The position numbers and the translations under genes are program-made. Shown here in pieces: positions 26,428 to 36,234 of a stretch of 64,000 nucleotides of DNA. The DNA comes from Burkholderiaceae bacterium (GTDB lineage Bacteria > Pseudomonadota > Gammaproteobacteria > Burkholderiales > Burkholderiaceae_C). The DNA is taken from NCBI GenBank assembly GCA_913776825.1, contig CAJYPV010000013.1, forward strand, positions 1-64,000, written 5' to 3'. The notes under the pieces were generated by a model. The model had not been told where the DNA came from and made no database searches. It saw nothing but the letters and a program-made list of their open reading frames with translations. Position 1 is the first letter of the stretch. The number at the start of each line of letters is the position of its first letter.

Positions 26428-27668
26428 GCGGGCACTCCCGGCGTTGCAGGGTGAAGGGACATCGGACCACCCAGGCCCGCCGGGGCAATGATGGTCGATG
26501 GGGGAGAAGACGGATCATCCGACGGGCCGCCGTCACCCGAGCGGCCGGACGGACCGGAGGGTCCTGACGGCGGCGGCGGGCCGGCGCTGCGCGTGCGGCG
26601 CAGCGACAGCCGGTTGCCCATGTCGCGCCAGATCAGCAGCAGCACCGTGATCAGCAAGGCCAGGCCGTGCAGCACCAGCAGGCCGCTGCCCAGCTTGACC
26701 TTGCCGTTGGTCACCCAGCTCTGGCTGAGGTTGATCAGGTTGAAATAGACGATGAAGGCCAGCAGCGCGAACATCAGGTTCCAGTTGCTGGCGCGGCGCG
26801 GATTGGTGACCGAGATGCCGATGCCCAGCAGCACCAGGTTCAGACAGCCCAGCACCATGCCGAAGCGATAGGCCAGCTCGCCGTCGCCGGGATTGCTGCG
26901 GTCCAGCAGCAGATCGGCGGTGGTGCGGGTCTTGGGCGCGCGGGAGTTGGGCGAGCGCATCACCTCGTCATCAACCACCACCGTGTAGCGCTCGAATCGG
27001 GCGATGGCCTTGTCGCCATTGCGGGTGTCGACGTCATTGCGCTGGCCGTGCTCCAGCACCAGCAGGCGCTGGTTGTCCTGGTTCACCAGCGTGCCGCGCG
27101 CGGAGGTGGTGACCGATTCCAGATGCTGGCTGTTGCTCATGATGAAGACATTGCGCGCGGCGGTCTCATCGGTCGGGTCGCGTTCGATGAAGAACACCCG
27201 GCTGCCATCGTTGGAGGTCTGGAACTGGCCGGGCGCGACGCGGGAGAGGTCGCTGCGCTGCTCGAATTGCTCGCGCAAGGCGGCGCTGCTGTTGTTGCTC
27301 CAGGGCAGCACCAGCGTCATCAGCACCGCCACCACCAGCAGCACCGGCGAGGCCATGGTCAGCACCGGCCGCACGAAGCGCGACAGGCCCAGTCCGCTGG
27401 AGAACCAGACCGTCATTTCCGATTCCTTGTACATGCGGCCGAGCGACATCACGACCGAGACGAACAGCGACAGGCTGAGCATCACCGGCAGTTGCGACAG
27501 CGTGAGATAACCCAGCGACAGCAGCACGTGTTGCGGGGCCACGGACCCCTTGGCGGCCATGCCCAGCGAGCGCACCAGCAGCATCGTCACCACGATCGTG
27601 AGGATGACCACGAAGGCCAGTCCGAAACTGCGGGCCAGTTCTTTGCGTACGGTTGAATCGAATAACAT
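26424..27668 (-). CDS. lptF: Lipopolysaccharide export permease LptF
   Basis: A 414-residue LptF. N-terminal membrane helices include [20 protein letters not shown] and [20 protein letters not shown]; a periplasmic jellyroll spans about 125-270, and C-terminal helices include [20 protein letters not shown]. It pairs with LptG in the LptB2FG transporter. Unusually, the last ~55 residues form a Pro/Gly/Ser-rich tail that extends past the last helix and runs into the lptG start; the family normally ends soon after the final helix. It is divergent from pepA with only 28 bases between the starts, so the promoters overlap. Confidence 0.95.
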   Translation of the reverse strand: MLFDSTVRKELARSFGLAFVVILTIVVTMLLVRSLGMAAKGSVAPQHVLLSLGYLTLSQLPVMLSLSLFVSVVMSLGRMYKESEMTVWFSSGLGLSRFVRPVLTMASPVLLVVAVLMTLVLPWSNNSSAALREQFEQRSDLSRVAPGQFQTSNDGSRVFFIERDPTDETAARNVFIMSNSQHLESVTTSARGTLVNQDNQRLLVLEHGQRNDVDTRNGDKAIARFERYTVVVDDEVMRSPNSRAPKTRTTADLLLDRSNPGDGELAYRFGMVLGCLNLVLLGIGISVTNPRRASNWNLMFALLAFIVYFNLINLSQSWVTNGKVKLGSGLLVLHGLALLITVLLLIWRDMGNRLSLRRTRSAGPPPPSGPSGPSGRSGDGGPSDDPSSPPSTIIAPAGLGGPMSLHPATPGVPA

Positions 27669-27696
27669 CCGGGCACTCTATCTACTTCTCGTCATT

Positions 27697-29157
27697 ATGG
27701 ACTTCCGTTCTCAGGTGGCGTCGATCGACGCGCTGGCGTCGCACGGTGCAGACGCTTTGGTGCTGGTGATCGCCGGGGATGTGCTGCCCGCCGGTCTGGA
27801 CAAAACCGTCGCCGCCCTGATCAAGGACGCGATCAAGCTGGGTGATTTCGAGCTCAAGGCCGGCCAGGCCCTGACGCTGGTCCGCCCCGCCGGCCTGAAG
27901 GCCGCCCGCCTGGTGGTGGCCGCCAGCGGCGCTTCGCTGAAAGCCGCCCGTTCGGCCGTGGCCAGCGCGCTCGGTCAGATCAAGGGCCGTGGCGTGGTCA
28001 ATGCGTCGATCGCCTTCGCCGGCTTCGATGCGGGCCTGACCGAATCGCTGGTCGAGCAGACCGTGCTCGCGGCCGATGAAGCCGTCTATCTCTATCGCTT
28101 CACCAAGCCCAGCGCGCCGGCCGCCTCCAAGCTCGCCAAGCTCACGCTGCTGGTCGGCAAGGACGATGCCAAGGCCGTCAAGGCCGGCCTGACCCGTGGT
28201 CAAGCGATCGCCGCCGGCATCGAATTGGCACGTGAGTGCGCCAACCGCCCACCGAATGTGGCCACGCCGACCTTCCTGGCCGAGCAGACCAAGGCGCTGG
28301 TGCGCAGCCACGGCATCAAGGTCGAGGTGCTGGATCAGAAGGGCATCGAGAAGCTGGGCATGGGCTCCTTCCTGTCGGTCGCGCAAGGATCGGACGAGCC
28401 GCCGCGTTTCATCGTCGCCCGCTATGAAGGCGCGGCGAAGACCCAGGCGCCGGTGGTGCTGGTGGGCAAGGGCATCACCTTCGATTCGGGCGGCATTTCG
28501 CTCAAGCCGGGTGCCGGCATGGACGAGATGAAGTTCGACATGGGTGGCGCGGCCAGCGTGCTGGGCACCCTGCGCGCGGTGGCGGAACTCAAGCCAAAGA
28601 TCAATCTGGTGGTGCTGATCGCCGCGTGCGAGAACATGCCCAGCGGCCGTGCGGTCAAGCCGGGCGATGTGGTGACCTCGATGTCGGGTCAGACCATCGA
28701 GATCCTGAACACCGATGCCGAAGGTCGCCTGATCCTGTGCGATGCGCTGACCTACGCCGAGCGCTTCAAGCCGGCGGTGGTGGTGGACGTGGCCACCCTG
28801 ACCGGTGCCTGCGTGATCGCGCTGGGCGGCGTGCGCAGCGGCATGTATGCCAGCGACGATGCCCTGGCGGAATCGCTGAGCGCGGCCGGCGAAGCCGCGC
28901 TGGATCCGTGCTGGCGCCTGCCGCTGGACGACGAGTACGCCGAAGGCCTGAAGTCCAACTTCGCCGATGTGGCGAACGTGGCCGGCCGGGAAGGCGGCTC
29001 GATCACTGCGGCCAAGTTCCTGCAGCGTTTCGCCAGCAAGTACCGCTGGGGTCACCTGGACATCGCCGGCACCGCCTGGAAGGGCGGCGGCGCCAAGGGT
29101 GGCACCGGCCGGCCGGTGGGTCTGCTGACCCACTTCGTGCTGTCTCAGGTCCGCTGA
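27697..29157 (+). CDS. pepA: Leucyl aminopeptidase PepA
   Basis: A 486-residue cytosolic M17 aminopeptidase that removes N-terminal residues using two metal ions. Catalytic and metal ligands are visible: Lys258 and Asp263 in [10 protein letters not shown], Asp281 in KFDMGG, and the NTDAEGR signature at 338-344. In enteric bacteria PepA also binds DNA. The ATG at 27697 is used; an upstream in-frame ATG at 27550 lies inside divergent lptF. In many betaproteobacteria pepA is followed by holC, as here, and faces lptF. Confidence 0.96.
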   Translation: MDFRSQVASIDALASHGADALVLVIAGDVLPAGLDKTVAALIKDAIKLGDFELKAGQALTLVRPAGLKAARLVVAASGASLKAARSAVASALGQIKGRGVVNASIAFAGFDAGLTESLVEQTVLAADEAVYLYRFTKPSAPAASKLAKLTLLVGKDDAKAVKAGLTRGQAIAAGIELARECANRPPNVATPTFLAEQTKALVRSHGIKVEVLDQKGIEKLGMGSFLSVAQGSDEPPRFIVARYEGAAKTQAPVVLVGKGITFDSGGISLKPGAGMDEMKFDMGGAASVLGTLRAVAELKPKINLVVLIAACENMPSGRAVKPGDVVTSMSGQTIEILNTDAEGRLILCDALTYAERFKPAVVVDVATLTGACVIALGGVRSGMYASDDALAESLSAAGEAALDPCWRLPLDDEYAEGLKSNFADVANVAGREGGSITAAKFLQRFASKYRWGHLDIAGTAWKGGGAKGGTGRPVGLLTHFVLSQVR

Positions 29158-29206
29158 GCGTCGCGATCTTGCGGCGTCGCGCTTCTCAGCTCGGAAAGGT
29201 CGTCCG

Positions 29207-29644
29207 GTGACGGAGGTCAACTTCTACACCGGCGTCCCGGATCGCCAGGTCTACGCCTGCCGGCTGCTTCGCAAGACGATGGCGGCCGGCTTGAAGACCG
29301 GCGTCTGGGGCCCGATGCGTCTGCTCGAGCGACTCGACCAGACGCTCTGGACCTTCGAGCCCGGCGAGTTCCTGCCGCATCTGCTGCTGCGCTCGGACAC
29401 GCCGGCGCCGTTGCGTGAGCGCACGCCGGTGCTGCTGTCGGATCGGCTGGATGATCTGGTCGGCTGCCAGGCGCTGCTGAACTTCGAACCGGAGCCGCCG
29501 CCCGGCATGGAGCGCTTCGACCGCGTGCTGGAATTGGTCTCGACCGATCCGGAACAGGTCGCTGCAGGGCGTCAGCGCTTCAAGGCCTACAAGCAGTTGG
29601 GTGTGACGCTGAATCACCATGTGATCGGCGGCGGCGGCGCTTGA
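29207..29644 (+). CDS. holC: DNA polymerase III chi subunit
   Basis: A 145-residue HolC with the family start MTEVNFYTGVPDRQVYACRL, the central LWTFEPGEFLPH, and LLSDRLDDLVGCQALLNFEP. The chi subunit forms a heterodimer with psi (HolD), tethers the clamp loader to single-strand-binding protein and helps hand-off from primase. The start codon is GTG at 29207, preceded by GGAAAGG. It lies 49 bases after pepA and probably shares its transcript. Confidence 0.92.
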   Translation: MTEVNFYTGVPDRQVYACRLLRKTMAAGLKTGVWGPMRLLERLDQTLWTFEPGEFLPHLLLRSDTPAPLRERTPVLLSDRLDDLVGCQALLNFEPEPPPGMERFDRVLELVSTDPEQVAAGRQRFKAYKQLGVTLNHHVIGGGGA

Positions 29645-29685
29645 GGCGCTGCGCGCCGTCGATTCGACCGCGCTCATTGCGCCCG

Positions 29686-31242
29686 TCAACGTGCGGCGCG
29701 GACCCGCCATTCATAACCGCGCACGGGCCGCTCCGGGTTGCTCGCCGGATGCGAGTCTCCCGGTCCGGATGACCCGACGCTGGACGCCAGCGCGTCCGCC
29801 CCGGTCACCGGCAGCATCTCCAGCGTCGACGAGAAAGCGCCCGCAGCAGGCGTGATCAAACCGCCCTGCAACACGCTGCGGCGAAATTCGTCGACCCATT
29901 CAGCACCGGCCGTCTGTCGCAGCCAGTCCTCCCACCGCGTCATGGTGAGCGGTACGCCGTGCTGGCGCGCATGGAACAAGGGTCGGAGGGCTTGCAGCAG
30001 ATCGCGCTGGCCGCCGGAGGCCGCACGGAGCGCCACATCCAGGTTGGCGAAGAACATCATGCCGCGCCCGTAGGACACCAGCCGCAAATCCTCCCGCGCA
30101 AACGGCGAAGCCTCGATCCGGGCCTGCGGCCAGGTCCGTCCTTCGCTGCCGTAATAAGCCTGCGCCCATTTGCTGATCTGGGCCGCGCATTCCGACCAGT
30201 CCTGCAGACCGGCGTCGCAAGGCAGGGTCGAGGTCAGGTAGACGTTCAGCCCCTCGGCGAACCACAGCGACCCACCATCGGCGAACTGTCCGACCCATTG
30301 ATGGCCCATCTCATGCGCGATGGTGTTGCGCAGGTCGGCCTCGCTTTGTCCGCGGATGAAATGCGGCGAGCCGGTCGTGATCAGGCTGCCGCCGCCGGCC
30401 CTGGCCGCCGTTCCGGTCGAGTAGGACGGCAGATCCAGCGTCCGTATCAACAACTGATAGGACGGCTGGCCCAGATAGCCAAAGCGATCCGCCAGCACGC
30501 GATACACCGACCCCGCCCAACGCATCATGGCCGGCGCGTCGAACGCGGGGCTGCCCAGTGTGTAGGCCTGGAAGGGGACCGACTCATCGTCCTGGCCGGC
30601 TCTCAAGGGTCCGGCCATGAACCAGCGGTCCAACAGTCGATCGGGCGGGCCCTCGATGGTGAAGGCGCCCTTCCCGCCGGTGGCCACGGCCTGCGCGCCG
30701 GACACCAACCCGGACAGGTCCCAGCGCAACTGGCTGCGTGCCAGGTCCGGCAGGTCGGGCAGGACGAGCACGCTGGACGTGTTGCCACTCAAGCCGAGCG
30801 CGCTTGCTTTGACGCCGTAGGGCGGACCGCCTCGCCCAGCGGGCTGCATCGGCAGGCGATAGCGCACCCGGGTTGGTCCGGACACGGGGCGCACGGTGCG
30901 CCAGTGGCGAGCCGGCTCGTCCGTGGTGGGCGGATCATCGTCGACCTGGAACGGCACCGTCCCGCTCTCATCGGCGATGGACATCTCGGACACGGCCACG
31001 CCGAACGGAATCATGCCGATCAACTGCAGCGGTGCGCTCAGCGAGAGCGGGCGTGGGCGATCCGTTCCGCTGACGTGCTCTTCCACGACCAGGCTGAGCA
31101 CTCGTCGATCCGCATCGGTTTCGGGACGGAGGACCACCTCGAAGGTGCGTGATGGCCCCGCCGCGTGCGCGGTGCTCGTCAGCGCTGCGAGCGTCAGCAG
31201 CAGTGGTCCGAGCCGGCCGGTACGGATGAATGAAGGGCGCAT
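29686..31242 (-). CDS. Secreted gluzincin-type zinc metallopeptidase (M1/M61-like)
   Basis: This 518-residue protein has a Sec signal peptide (about 1-28, cut after AHAA). A beta-rich N-terminal half is followed by a peptidase domain with HEMGH (His310, Glu311, His314) and Glu330 in LWFAEGLNVY as the third zinc ligand. Fifteen residues separate the last histidine from this glutamate, fewer than the 18 of classical M1 aminopeptidases, so it is an atypical gluzincin. An M61-like relative is possible. No C-terminal PDZ or anchor is seen. Its ATG shares a base with the TAA of the AraC-type regulator upstream, so the pair is co-transcribed. The substrate is unknown. Confidence 0.78.
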   Translation of the reverse strand: MRPSFIRTGRLGPLLLTLAALTSTAHAAGPSRTFEVVLRPETDADRRVLSLVVEEHVSGTDRPRPLSLSAPLQLIGMIPFGVAVSEMSIADESGTVPFQVDDDPPTTDEPARHWRTVRPVSGPTRVRYRLPMQPAGRGGPPYGVKASALGLSGNTSSVLVLPDLPDLARSQLRWDLSGLVSGAQAVATGGKGAFTIEGPPDRLLDRWFMAGPLRAGQDDESVPFQAYTLGSPAFDAPAMMRWAGSVYRVLADRFGYLGQPSYQLLIRTLDLPSYSTGTAARAGGGSLITTGSPHFIRGQSEADLRNTIAHEMGHQWVGQFADGGSLWFAEGLNVYLTSTLPCDAGLQDWSECAAQISKWAQAYYGSEGRTWPQARIEASPFAREDLRLVSYGRGMMFFANLDVALRAASGGQRDLLQALRPLFHARQHGVPLTMTRWEDWLRQTAGAEWVDEFRRSVLQGGLITPAAGAFSSTLEMLPVTGADALASSVGSSGPGDSHPASNPERPVRGYEWRVRAAR

Positions 31243-32171
31243 TAAGGCTGGTCCTGGTCCATCGATCGCGCCTGCATCCGGGCGACGATCTGTTTCACAT
31301 CCTTGGCCGGCGGTTGGCCGAAGGTGCGGGCGTATTCGCGACTGAATTGGGTCGAGCTCTCATAGCCGACTTCATGCGCGGCGGAGGTCACGCTCAGCCC
31401 GGCGGACACCATGCGCATCCGCGCTTGCAGCAGTCGGACCTGCTTTTGAAACTGCAGCGGACTGAGCGTGGTGACCGCCTTGAAATGGCGGTGGAAGGCC
31501 GACACGCTGAGCGCGGCTTCCTCCGCCAGGGCGTCCACCGGCAGCGGCTGGGCGTAGTCCTGACGGATGCGCTGCACCGCGCGGTGGATCCGTGCGAGCG
31601 CGGTCTGCGGGGTCGCGATGTCCCGCAGCATCCAGCCCATCGGGCCCTGCAGCACGCGATAGAGGATTTCGCGCTCGTAGGCGGGCGCGAGGGCAGGAAT
31701 GTCGGCCGGCGCCTGCATCAGCCGCAGCAGTCGCACCCAGGCGTCCAGCAACTCGGGGGTGACCGTGGCGACCGAGAAACCCGATGAGGCGGACTCGCCG
31801 TGGGGCGGAGCCTCGACCTCGACCAGGTCCTTCAGCAGGTCGGTCAACACCGACGGCACCAAGGTCAGGCTGACCGCCAGATAGGGTTCGCCGGCGGTGC
31901 CGCTTCGCACCACGCCCACAGCCGGGAGGCCGATCGACATGACGAAATAGGTGGCCGGGTTGTAGTGCAGCGCCCGGCCGCCGACGGACATGGACTTCCC
32001 GCCCTGAAGGATGAGATTGATCATCGGGTCGTACACGGCGGCCAACTGGTGCTCGGGGACCGCCCCTTTCACCATGGCCACGCGCGGGATGCCGGTCTCG
32101 GTCCGACGGTTCTGCGCGTGCGCGGTCAACTGACGTAATTCGTGGAGCTGGGCTTGCATCGGCGCATTCAA
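31242..32171 (-). CDS. AraC-family transcriptional regulator (AraC_N cupin type)
   Basis: A 309-residue regulator. Its N-terminal cupin-like AraC_N domain (about 20-170) contains DPMINLILQGGKSMSVG and YFVMSIGLPAVG. The C-terminal double helix-turn-helix has LPVDALAEEAALSVSAFHRH and SAAHEVGYESSTQFSREYAR. Regulators of this subgroup usually lie next to, and control, short-chain dehydrogenases, as is the case here with the divergent SDR gene 130 bases away. The downstream peptidase gene overlaps by one base. Confidence 0.88.
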   Translation of the reverse strand: MNAPMQAQLHELRQLTAHAQNRRTETGIPRVAMVKGAVPEHQLAAVYDPMINLILQGGKSMSVGGRALHYNPATYFVMSIGLPAVGVVRSGTAGEPYLAVSLTLVPSVLTDLLKDLVEVEAPPHGESASSGFSVATVTPELLDAWVRLLRLMQAPADIPALAPAYEREILYRVLQGPMGWMLRDIATPQTALARIHRAVQRIRQDYAQPLPVDALAEEAALSVSAFHRHFKAVTTLSPLQFQKQVRLLQARMRMVSAGLSVTSAAHEVGYESSTQFSREYARTFGQPPAKDVKQIVARMQARSMDQDQP

Positions 32172-32301
32172 ACGTGAGGACGAGGGCTTCGCAAGTCGCG
32201 TGCCGGGCTGAGAGAGGATCAGGCAGGAATCGAGCAGGAACGGACCCGCGGCGCACCGTGCCGCCGCCTATCGTGAAGGTCCTCATCATCACGGGACTCT
32301 C

Positions 32302-33039
32302 ATGAATTTCGTTCTCATCACCGGCGGCAGCCGAGGCATTGGTGCGGCCACCGCGCTGGCATGCGCCCGTCGTGGCTTCGGCGTCGTGCTGACTTATCAC
32401 CAGAATCCGGCGGCTGCTCAGGTCGTGCTCGACCGCATCACTGCCGAAGGCGGCACGGCTCTGGCGCTGCCGCTGGATGTGGGACATGCCGGTGGCTTCA
32501 CCGCCTTTCGCGAGACCCTGGCGCGCGCGCTGGCCGGCGCGGACGGTCAACTCACCGGCCTGGTCAACAACGCGGGACATGGGCTCTACGAGACCATCGA
32601 TCGGGTCTCCGAAGACCAGTTCGATCGCATGGTCGACGTGCATCTGAAGGGGCCGTTCTTCCTGACCCAGGCCTTGTTGCCGCTGCTGCAGCCCGGCGCG
32701 TCGATCGTGAATCTCACCAGCGCCACCACCCGCGTGGCGACGGCCGGCGTCGCGCCGTATGCCGCCTGCAAGGGCGCGCTGGAGGTGCTGACACGCTACA
32801 TGGCCAAGGAATTTGGAGAGCGCCGTCTCCGGGTCAATGCCGTCTCCCCCGGCGCCATTCGCACCGAACTGGGCGGCGGGCTGCCGCTGGAGTTCGAAAT
32901 CCTGCTGGCTTCTCAGACCGCGCTGGGGCGCGTCGGCGAACCCGACGATGTGGCCCGCGTGATCACCAGCCTGCTCACGGACGAGACGGGCTGGGTCAAT
33001 GCGCAAAGCATCGAAGTCGGCGGCGGCTATGTCATTTGA
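32302..33039 (+). CDS. Short-chain dehydrogenase/reductase (FabG-like)
   Basis: This 245-residue classical SDR has the NAD(P) motif TGGSRGIG near residue 8, NNAG near 90, a catalytic Ser in the SATT segment, the YxxxK pair in YAACK, and the C-terminal GxxxxxGGGYV. A basic residue after the glycine motif favours NADPH. It probably reduces or oxidises a small carbonyl substrate; the substrate is unknown. Its last 11 bases overlap the SnoaL-like gene, so the two form an operon, probably controlled by the divergent AraC regulator. Confidence 0.88.
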   Translation: MNFVLITGGSRGIGAATALACARRGFGVVLTYHQNPAAAQVVLDRITAEGGTALALPLDVGHAGGFTAFRETLARALAGADGQLTGLVNNAGHGLYETIDRVSEDQFDRMVDVHLKGPFFLTQALLPLLQPGASIVNLTSATTRVATAGVAPYAACKGALEVLTRYMAKEFGERRLRVNAVSPGAIRTELGGGLPLEFEILLASQTALGRVGEPDDVARVITSLLTDETGWVNAQSIEVGGGYVI

Positions 33040-33382
33040 GCGACCGCTGCGAGACGTGGCGCAGGCCTTCATCGATGCCACCAATGCCTTCGATGTGGAG
33101 CGCGCGCTGGCGCTGTTCGCGCCCGAAGCGGTGATCGACGACCCCTCCACCGGGCACGTCTTTCGCGGCCTGGCCGGCGTGCGGCGGTACCTCGAGCGCT
33201 ATTTCGTGGGCTATCACACCCGCACGGAGTGGCTGTCGTTCCGGCTCGTGGGGCCCAGCGCATCGCCCCGGGGGCGCCTGCGGGTCGACTTCACCGGCGA
33301 CTTCGGGCATGAGATCGGCCTGCTGGAATTCGCGCTCGACCTGGAAGGACAGATCATCCGCGTGGACGCGAGTCTGGAGTGA
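33029..33382 (+). CDS. SnoaL-like polyketide cyclase/NTF2-fold protein
   Basis: A 117-residue protein with the cone-shaped NTF2-like fold: an N-terminal helix (LRDVAQAFIDATNAFDVERA), FAPEAVIDDPSTGHVFRGLA, and C-terminal strands ending LDLEGQIIRVDASLE. Family members bind or isomerise small hydrophobic substrates; specific activity cannot be deduced. The ATG at 33029 overlaps the end of the SDR gene. There is no signal peptide. Confidence 0.8.
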   Translation: MSFERPLRDVAQAFIDATNAFDVERALALFAPEAVIDDPSTGHVFRGLAGVRRYLERYFVGYHTRTEWLSFRLVGPSASPRGRLRVDFTGDFGHEIGLLEFALDLEGQIIRVDASLE

Positions 33383-33439
33383 CCGGCGCTCAGCCGCTCA
33401 ACTTCATTCCTGCGTTCACTCCGGCGCGCACGTCGCCAT

Positions 33440-34273
33440 TCACTCCGCCCGCATCGCCAGTTCCCGCTCCGCATCGCCCAACCAGATCCAGCCGCCTTCC
33501 GGCAGGTCGGCCGGCAGCGACAGCGCGCCGATGCGCTGCCGATGCAGCGACAGCACGCGGTTGCCCACCGCCGCGACCATGCGCTTGGCCTGGTGATAGC
33601 GGCCTTCGGTCAAGGCCATCTGCAGACGACCATCCGGCAGCACCTCGGCCGAGGCGGCCTGCACCGGCTCGGCCGCCAGCGCGGGGATGCGCTCTTCCAG
33701 CAGCACGCCTTCCAGCAGGCGGCGGATCTGGGTCTCGTCCACCGGCGCCTTGCAGACCGCCTGGTACAGCTTGGGCACGTGGTACTTCGGGCTGGTGAGC
33801 TTGTGCTGCAGCGGGCCGTCATCGGTCAGCAGCAGCAAGCCGGTGGTGTCTTCATCCAGTCGGCCGACCGGCTGCACATCGCGCTCACGCAGCGGCTCGG
33901 GCAGCAGGCTCAGCACGCTCGGATGGTGCTTGGGCTTGCGGGAACATTCATAGCCGGCCGGCTTGTGCAGCAGGATCAGCGCCTTCTCGTGATAGGGCCA
34001 GGCCTTGCCCTGGACCTCGAACACCAGGCCGGCGGTGTCGAAGGTCTCATGCGGATCGTCCAGGACGCGGCCGTCGATCGCGACCCAGCCGTGCGCAATC
34101 ATGGCGGCGCAATGCCGACGGGTGCCGAAGCCCTGGCTGAACAGGATCTGGGCGATCGCCACCGGACGCGGCGCGCGGGCCGGACGGGGTGACGGGGCAG
34201 GAGCGGTGGCGCGGGTCTCGTCCACGGACGAAGCGGGGCCGGCAGCAGGAGAGGGCGAAGCAGAGGCAGTCAT
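33440..34273 (-). CDS. rsuA: 16S rRNA pseudouridine synthase, RsuA family
   Basis: This 277-residue enzyme has a Ser/Ala/Pro-rich tail (about 1-38), an S4 RNA-binding domain (IAQILFSQGFGTRRHCAAMI) and the pseudouridine synthase fold with catalytic Asp in GRLDEDTTGLLLLTDDG. The family converts uridine 516 of 16S rRNA. The more distant RluE/RluF subgroup cannot be excluded, but the order and spacing fit RsuA. The ATG at 34273 overlaps the stop of the upstream peptidase gene (ATGA); an ATG at 34294 is less likely. Confidence 0.85.
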   Translation of the reverse strand: MTASASPSPAAGPASSVDETRATAPAPSPRPARAPRPVAIAQILFSQGFGTRRHCAAMIAHGWVAIDGRVLDDPHETFDTAGLVFEVQGKAWPYHEKALILLHKPAGYECSRKPKHHPSVLSLLPEPLRERDVQPVGRLDEDTTGLLLLTDDGPLQHKLTSPKYHVPKLYQAVCKAPVDETQIRRLLEGVLLEERIPALAAEPVQAASAEVLPDGRLQMALTEGRYHQAKRMVAAVGNRVLSLHRQRIGALSLPADLPEGGWIWLGDAERELAMRAE

Positions 34274-35346
34274 GGCCGTATTGTCTCGCGCCACGCGGGC
34301 AGATTCGGCAAGCCCGTCGCACTGCGGATCGCATCCGCCACGGCGAGCGCGACGACCTCGGCGGCGACCGCGCCCAGCAGCGTCATGTCGCCGTCCACGT
34401 CCGCCGCGCCCGTGGCCAGCGCGAACATCACATCCCCATCCATCACCGTGTGCACCGGGTGAATGCTGCGAGCGAATCCATCGTGGGCGATCTGCGCCAG
34501 CTTGGTTGCCTGGGACTTGCTCAGCCGGGCATCAGTGGCGATAACGCCCAGCGTGGTCGCGCTGCCCGACAGCGCACCGCCGGGCTGAACTCCGCCCAGC
34601 AGCGCCTGAACCGTCGACCGCGGCCGATCGCTCGCATCACGCGATCCGGCCAATAGCGCGCCGGTGTGGGGATCGACCACATCCCCCACGGCATTGACCG
34701 CCACCATCGCGGCGAGCGTCACGCCGCCGATGCGCAGCGAGGCCATGCCCAGTCCGCCTTTCATGGCGCGGTCGACGCCGAGCAGCTTGCCCACCGTCGC
34801 GCCCGCGCCGGCACCGATGTTGCCGCGCGCACGGTTGTCCGCGCTGGCCGCGTCACAGGCAGCGCGGCCCGCGTCCGCGTTGGGCGCGGTCTCCATGCCG
34901 CCGAGCCAGAGATCGAACAGCACCGCCGCCGGCACGATGGGCACCCGCACGGCGCCGACCGGGAAGCCGTGGCCGCGTTCGGCCAGCCAGCGCATCACGC
35001 CGTCCGCCGCCGCGAGCCCGAAGGCGCTGCCTCCGGTCAGCACGATCGCATGCACCGCCGACACCGTGTTCTCGGGGCGCAGGAGTTCGGTATCCCGGGT
35101 GCCCGGCGCGGCGCCGCGCACGTCGACGCCCGCCACGGCGCCGGCTTCGCACAGGACGACGCTGCAGCCCGTCGGGCGACGGCTGTCGGTGAAATGGCCG
35201 ACGCGCAAGCCGGCCACGTCGCACAGGCTGCCGGGATCAGGAACCGGCGACGCGTCGGGGTGCGCGCTTGCGCGTGCGGGCGAAAGGGGAGGCTCGGCGG
35301 GCGAGTGGGGCGAGTGGAGCGGAACGGGCGGAGAGGGCGCAGTCAT
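34270..35346 (-). CDS. P1-family (S58) peptidase, DmpA/BapA-like
   Basis: A 358-residue member of the DmpA/L-aminopeptidase-D-amidase family. Conserved segments are VGHFTDSRRPTGCSVVLCEA, DVRGAAPGTRDTELL, AIVLTGGSAFGLAAADGVM, GATVGKL and VNAVGDVVDPHTG. Family enzymes self-cleave into two chains and then act through an N-terminal nucleophile on beta-aminoacyl or N-terminal peptides. The first ~40 residues are Pro/Ser-rich. The start at 35346 fits the family better than 35409. Its stop overlaps the rsuA start, so the two are coupled. Confidence 0.85.
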   Translation of the reverse strand: MTAPSPPVPLHSPHSPAEPPLSPARASAHPDASPVPDPGSLCDVAGLRVGHFTDSRRPTGCSVVLCEAGAVAGVDVRGAAPGTRDTELLRPENTVSAVHAIVLTGGSAFGLAAADGVMRWLAERGHGFPVGAVRVPIVPAAVLFDLWLGGMETAPNADAGRAACDAASADNRARGNIGAGAGATVGKLLGVDRAMKGGLGMASLRIGGVTLAAMVAVNAVGDVVDPHTGALLAGSRDASDRPRSTVQALLGGVQPGGALSGSATTLGVIATDARLSKSQATKLAQIAHDGFARSIHPVHTVMDGDVMFALATGAADVDGDMTLLGAVAAEVVALAVADAIRSATGLPNLPAWRETIRP

Positions 35347-35430
35347 CGGCGGGTGCAGGCAAGACGCTGGGGAGCCCGGATCATGCCTGCAGTCCCTCGT
35401 GTCGCGCACCCGGCAGCGCGGCGGATGCGC

Positions 35431-36054
35431 TTATCGGGTGCCGGCGCTGGGGCTGGGGGTTGGCTTGAGGTTGCCGCAGTCGCTGCCCAGCCAGCGCGCT
35501 TCGCCGGTGGAGCGCAGCAGCTCGGTCTTGCCGCCGCGCTCGGTGCGGACCTCGGTCTTGGTGGTGTAGCGGTCTTCGCCCTGGAAGACCAGCTCGGTGC
35601 TGCCTTCGGACGTCGGTTCGGTGCAGCGGAAGCGGCCGGTCATCACCTGACCGCTGCGCTGGATGTCGTGCTCGCACTTGCCGGAGGCCTGCGGCAGCAT
35701 GGCGCGATCGGCCTGTTCTTTGGTGACACAGGAGCGGAGGGTGAAGGCACCGCCGGTGCCGACGTCCATGCTCACGCCGCGCGAGGCCATCATCTGCTCG
35801 ACCATCTTGCGCTGTTCAGGCGACAGGTTGGCCAACTGCTTTTGTGCCTGATCGAACTGCGCCTGCCGGGCGGGATCCAGCTGCGCCTGCTGCTTGATCT
35901 CCCACAGTCCGGGCTTGATCGTCTGCGCCATCAGCGGCGCGCTCAGACCGCCGATCAGACCGCCGACGACGCCAAGGCGGATGGCGAGCTTCGCAGCGAG
36001 CCGACGGTCCGCATGAGCGGTGACGCGACGGGTCCAGGACGGGAACTGAGACAT
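35431..36054 (-). CDS. DUF3617-type periplasmic protein
   Basis: A 207-residue protein with an N-terminal hydrophobic export segment (about 22-44, cut near APLMAQ). The mature part begins TIKPGLWEIKQQ and has MEQMMASRG-like helices, two cysteine segments (LRSCVTKEQ and GKCEHD) and a beta-rich end with YTTKTEVRTERGGKTE. GLWE plus CVT are the hallmarks of DUF3617, a periplasmic family of unknown function. It is monocistronic, and the ATG at 36054 gives a clean signal sequence. Confidence 0.82.
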   Translation of the reverse strand: MSQFPSWTRRVTAHADRRLAAKLAIRLGVVGGLIGGLSAPLMAQTIKPGLWEIKQQAQLDPARQAQFDQAQKQLANLSPEQRKMVEQMMASRGVSMDVGTGGAFTLRSCVTKEQADRAMLPQASGKCEHDIQRSGQVMTGRFRCTEPTSEGSTELVFQGEDRYTTKTEVRTERGGKTELLRSTGEARWLGSDCGNLKPTPSPSAGTR

Positions 36055-36234
36055 GACGAACTCCAGCGCCGCGAACCGTCGCGGCGCGAGTCGGCAGTGT
36101 AGGTCGGTGCGCTGGCGCACCCACTCCCACCTAATGGGGCTTTGCGCAAGCTTTCGGTCGATGATGTCCGTCGAAGCGCCGGTCGAAGCGCCCGTCGAGG
36201 TGTCGTGGATGCGCCGTCGATGGGGAGAGACCGA

